Positions 63,365 to 64,000 of a stretch of DNA of 64,000 bases are shown in pieces; the first letter of the stretch is position 1, and every line of letters starts with the position of its first letter. This DNA is from Pseudoneobacillus sp052180215. Lineage in GTDB: Bacteria > Bacillota > Bacilli > Bacillales > Cytobacillaceae. The stretch is from contig NZ_CP197471.1 in NCBI RefSeq assembly GCF_052180215.1, forward strand, positions 1,150,001 through 1,214,000, given 5' to 3'. The translations under genes and the position numbers were made by a program. The notes under the pieces were generated by a model, which saw only the letters and a program-made list of their open reading frames with translations, made no database searches and was not told the origin of the DNA.

Positions 63365-64000
63365 TTACTTTTTTCTACCTAATCCCATTGCATTTTCCAT
63401 TTTCTTTATCATTTTATTAGCAACCAGATTTGCTTTTGCAGCACCTTGGTCTAATACCTCATCCAAATAAGTAGATTTCATTAATTCATGATATCTTTTT
63501 TGAATGGGTTCAAACTCGTTTATAACAACTTGTGCTAAATCTGCTTTAAATTCACCATATCCTTTCCCTTCATAAAGAGCCTCAATATCAGCAATAGACT
63601 TTTTAGAAAGGATCGAATAGATCGAAATTAAGTTTGAAATGCCTGGTTTATTTTCTTTATCATATTTTACTAAACCTTCAGAGTCAGTTACGGCACTCTT
63701 TATTTTTTTATCGATTTGTTTAGGTTCATCTAACAAGCTAATAAATGCCTTTTGATTCGGGTCTGATTTACTCATTTTCTTAGTTGGTTCCTGCAAAGAC
63801 ATGATTCTTGCCCCTACTGTAGGAATTCTAACTTCTGGAATAGTAAAAATGTCATTATATTTTTTATTAAATCTCTCTGCGATATCTCTCGTTAACTCTA
63901 AATGCTGCTTTTGGTCTTCTCCTACTGGTACAAGATTTGTATTATATAGAAGAATATCGGCAGCCATTAATGGGGGATATGTTAAAAGTCCTGCAACTAC
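63365..64000 (-). CDS. trpS: Tryptophanyl-tRNA synthetase (5' end cut by window)
   Basis: C-terminal two thirds of TrpRS on the minus strand; the frame continues upstream of the ATG at 63967 to the window edge (GLLTYPPLMAADILLY), so the start is outside. It covers the Rossmann domain end (NLVPVGEDQKQHLELTRDIA), the KMSKS loop (EPTKKMSKSDPN) and the tRNA-binding helical part ending MENAMGLGRKK. It charges tRNA-Trp. Confidence 0.95.
   Translation of the reverse strand, partial: VVAGLLTYPPLMAADILLYNTNLVPVGEDQKQHLELTRDIAERFNKKYNDIFTIPEVRIPTVGARIMSLQEPTKKMSKSDPNQKAFISLLDEPKQIDKKIKSAVTDSEGLVKYDKENKPGISNLISIYSILSKKSIADIEALYEGKGYGEFKADLAQVVINEFEPIQKRYHELMKSTYLDEVLDQGAAKANLVANKMIKKMENAMGLGRKK

Overview
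The window is a low-GC, Gram-positive chromosome segment from a spore-forming Bacillaceae (Bacillus sensu lato). The evidence is the strong AGGAGG-type ribosome sites, the gerPA-F spore-coat cluster, AddAB, ComZ, AsnO, and a backbone in B. subtilis order: addBA, gerP, yisK-yisL-yisN-asnO, yitK-yitL, yitS-yitT-ipi-yitU-yitV-yitW, yjzC-yjzD-yjaU-yjaV-comZ-yjzB-fabHA-fabF-yjaZ-appDFABC-yjbA-trpS. The species cannot be fixed from this alone. Both ends cut a gene: addB at the left and trpS at the right.

Layout. 1-6.15 kb: addB (5' end missing) and addA, the helicase-nuclease of recombination. 6.2-8.25 kb: gerPF-PA on the minus strand, including a 59-aa gerPD. 8.5-9.6 kb: a DUF418 membrane protein. 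9.87-17.8 kb: a complete monoderm Tad/Flp pilus operon (DUF192 gene, two Flp pilins, prepilin peptidase, TadE, TadG, CpaB, TadZ, TadA, TadB, TadC). It is preceded by a class-I cyclic-di-GMP riboswitch with a readable terminator/antiterminator. 17.9-24.9 kb: yisK, yisL, a FIST-PAS-GGDEF-EAL protein, a DUF2777 gene and asnO. 25-33.6 kb: a maltodextrin island (neopullulanase, ABC importer without its ATPase, membrane-anchored alpha-amylase, LacI-type regulator) with a divergent control region full of LacI/CcpA-type operators. 33.6-42.2 kb: general backbone genes. 42.3-49.5 kb: an anaerobic and molybdenum-cofactor island (radical SAM/SPASM, Fnr, MoaA, RIC di-iron repair protein, MoeA, MobB, YwiC) with three FNR boxes; two of them sit exactly 41.5 bp upstream of the predicted transcription starts. 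49.5-64 kb: yjzC to trpS, including the start of fatty-acid elongation (fabHA-fabF) and the oligopeptide importer appDFABC.

The parts suggest two regulatory circuits. First, c-di-GMP, which the nearby GGDEF/EAL protein should make or (more likely, from its GGDKF motif) degrade, would switch the pilus operon through the riboswitch; base-pairing logic predicts an OFF switch. Second, Fnr controls the anaerobic island and probably itself.

Non-coding structure stands out: a dispersed hairpin repeat in three copies (two full, one internally deleted) with compensatory base changes between copies; a pair of ~174-bp near-identical elements in inverted orientation flanking yjaU; and a 140-nt leader of nested hairpins before the amylase. 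Genes absent from the usual order include sbcDC between addA and gerP, wprA, and med before comZ. No tRNA, rRNA, CRISPR array, prophage or transposase gene was seen.
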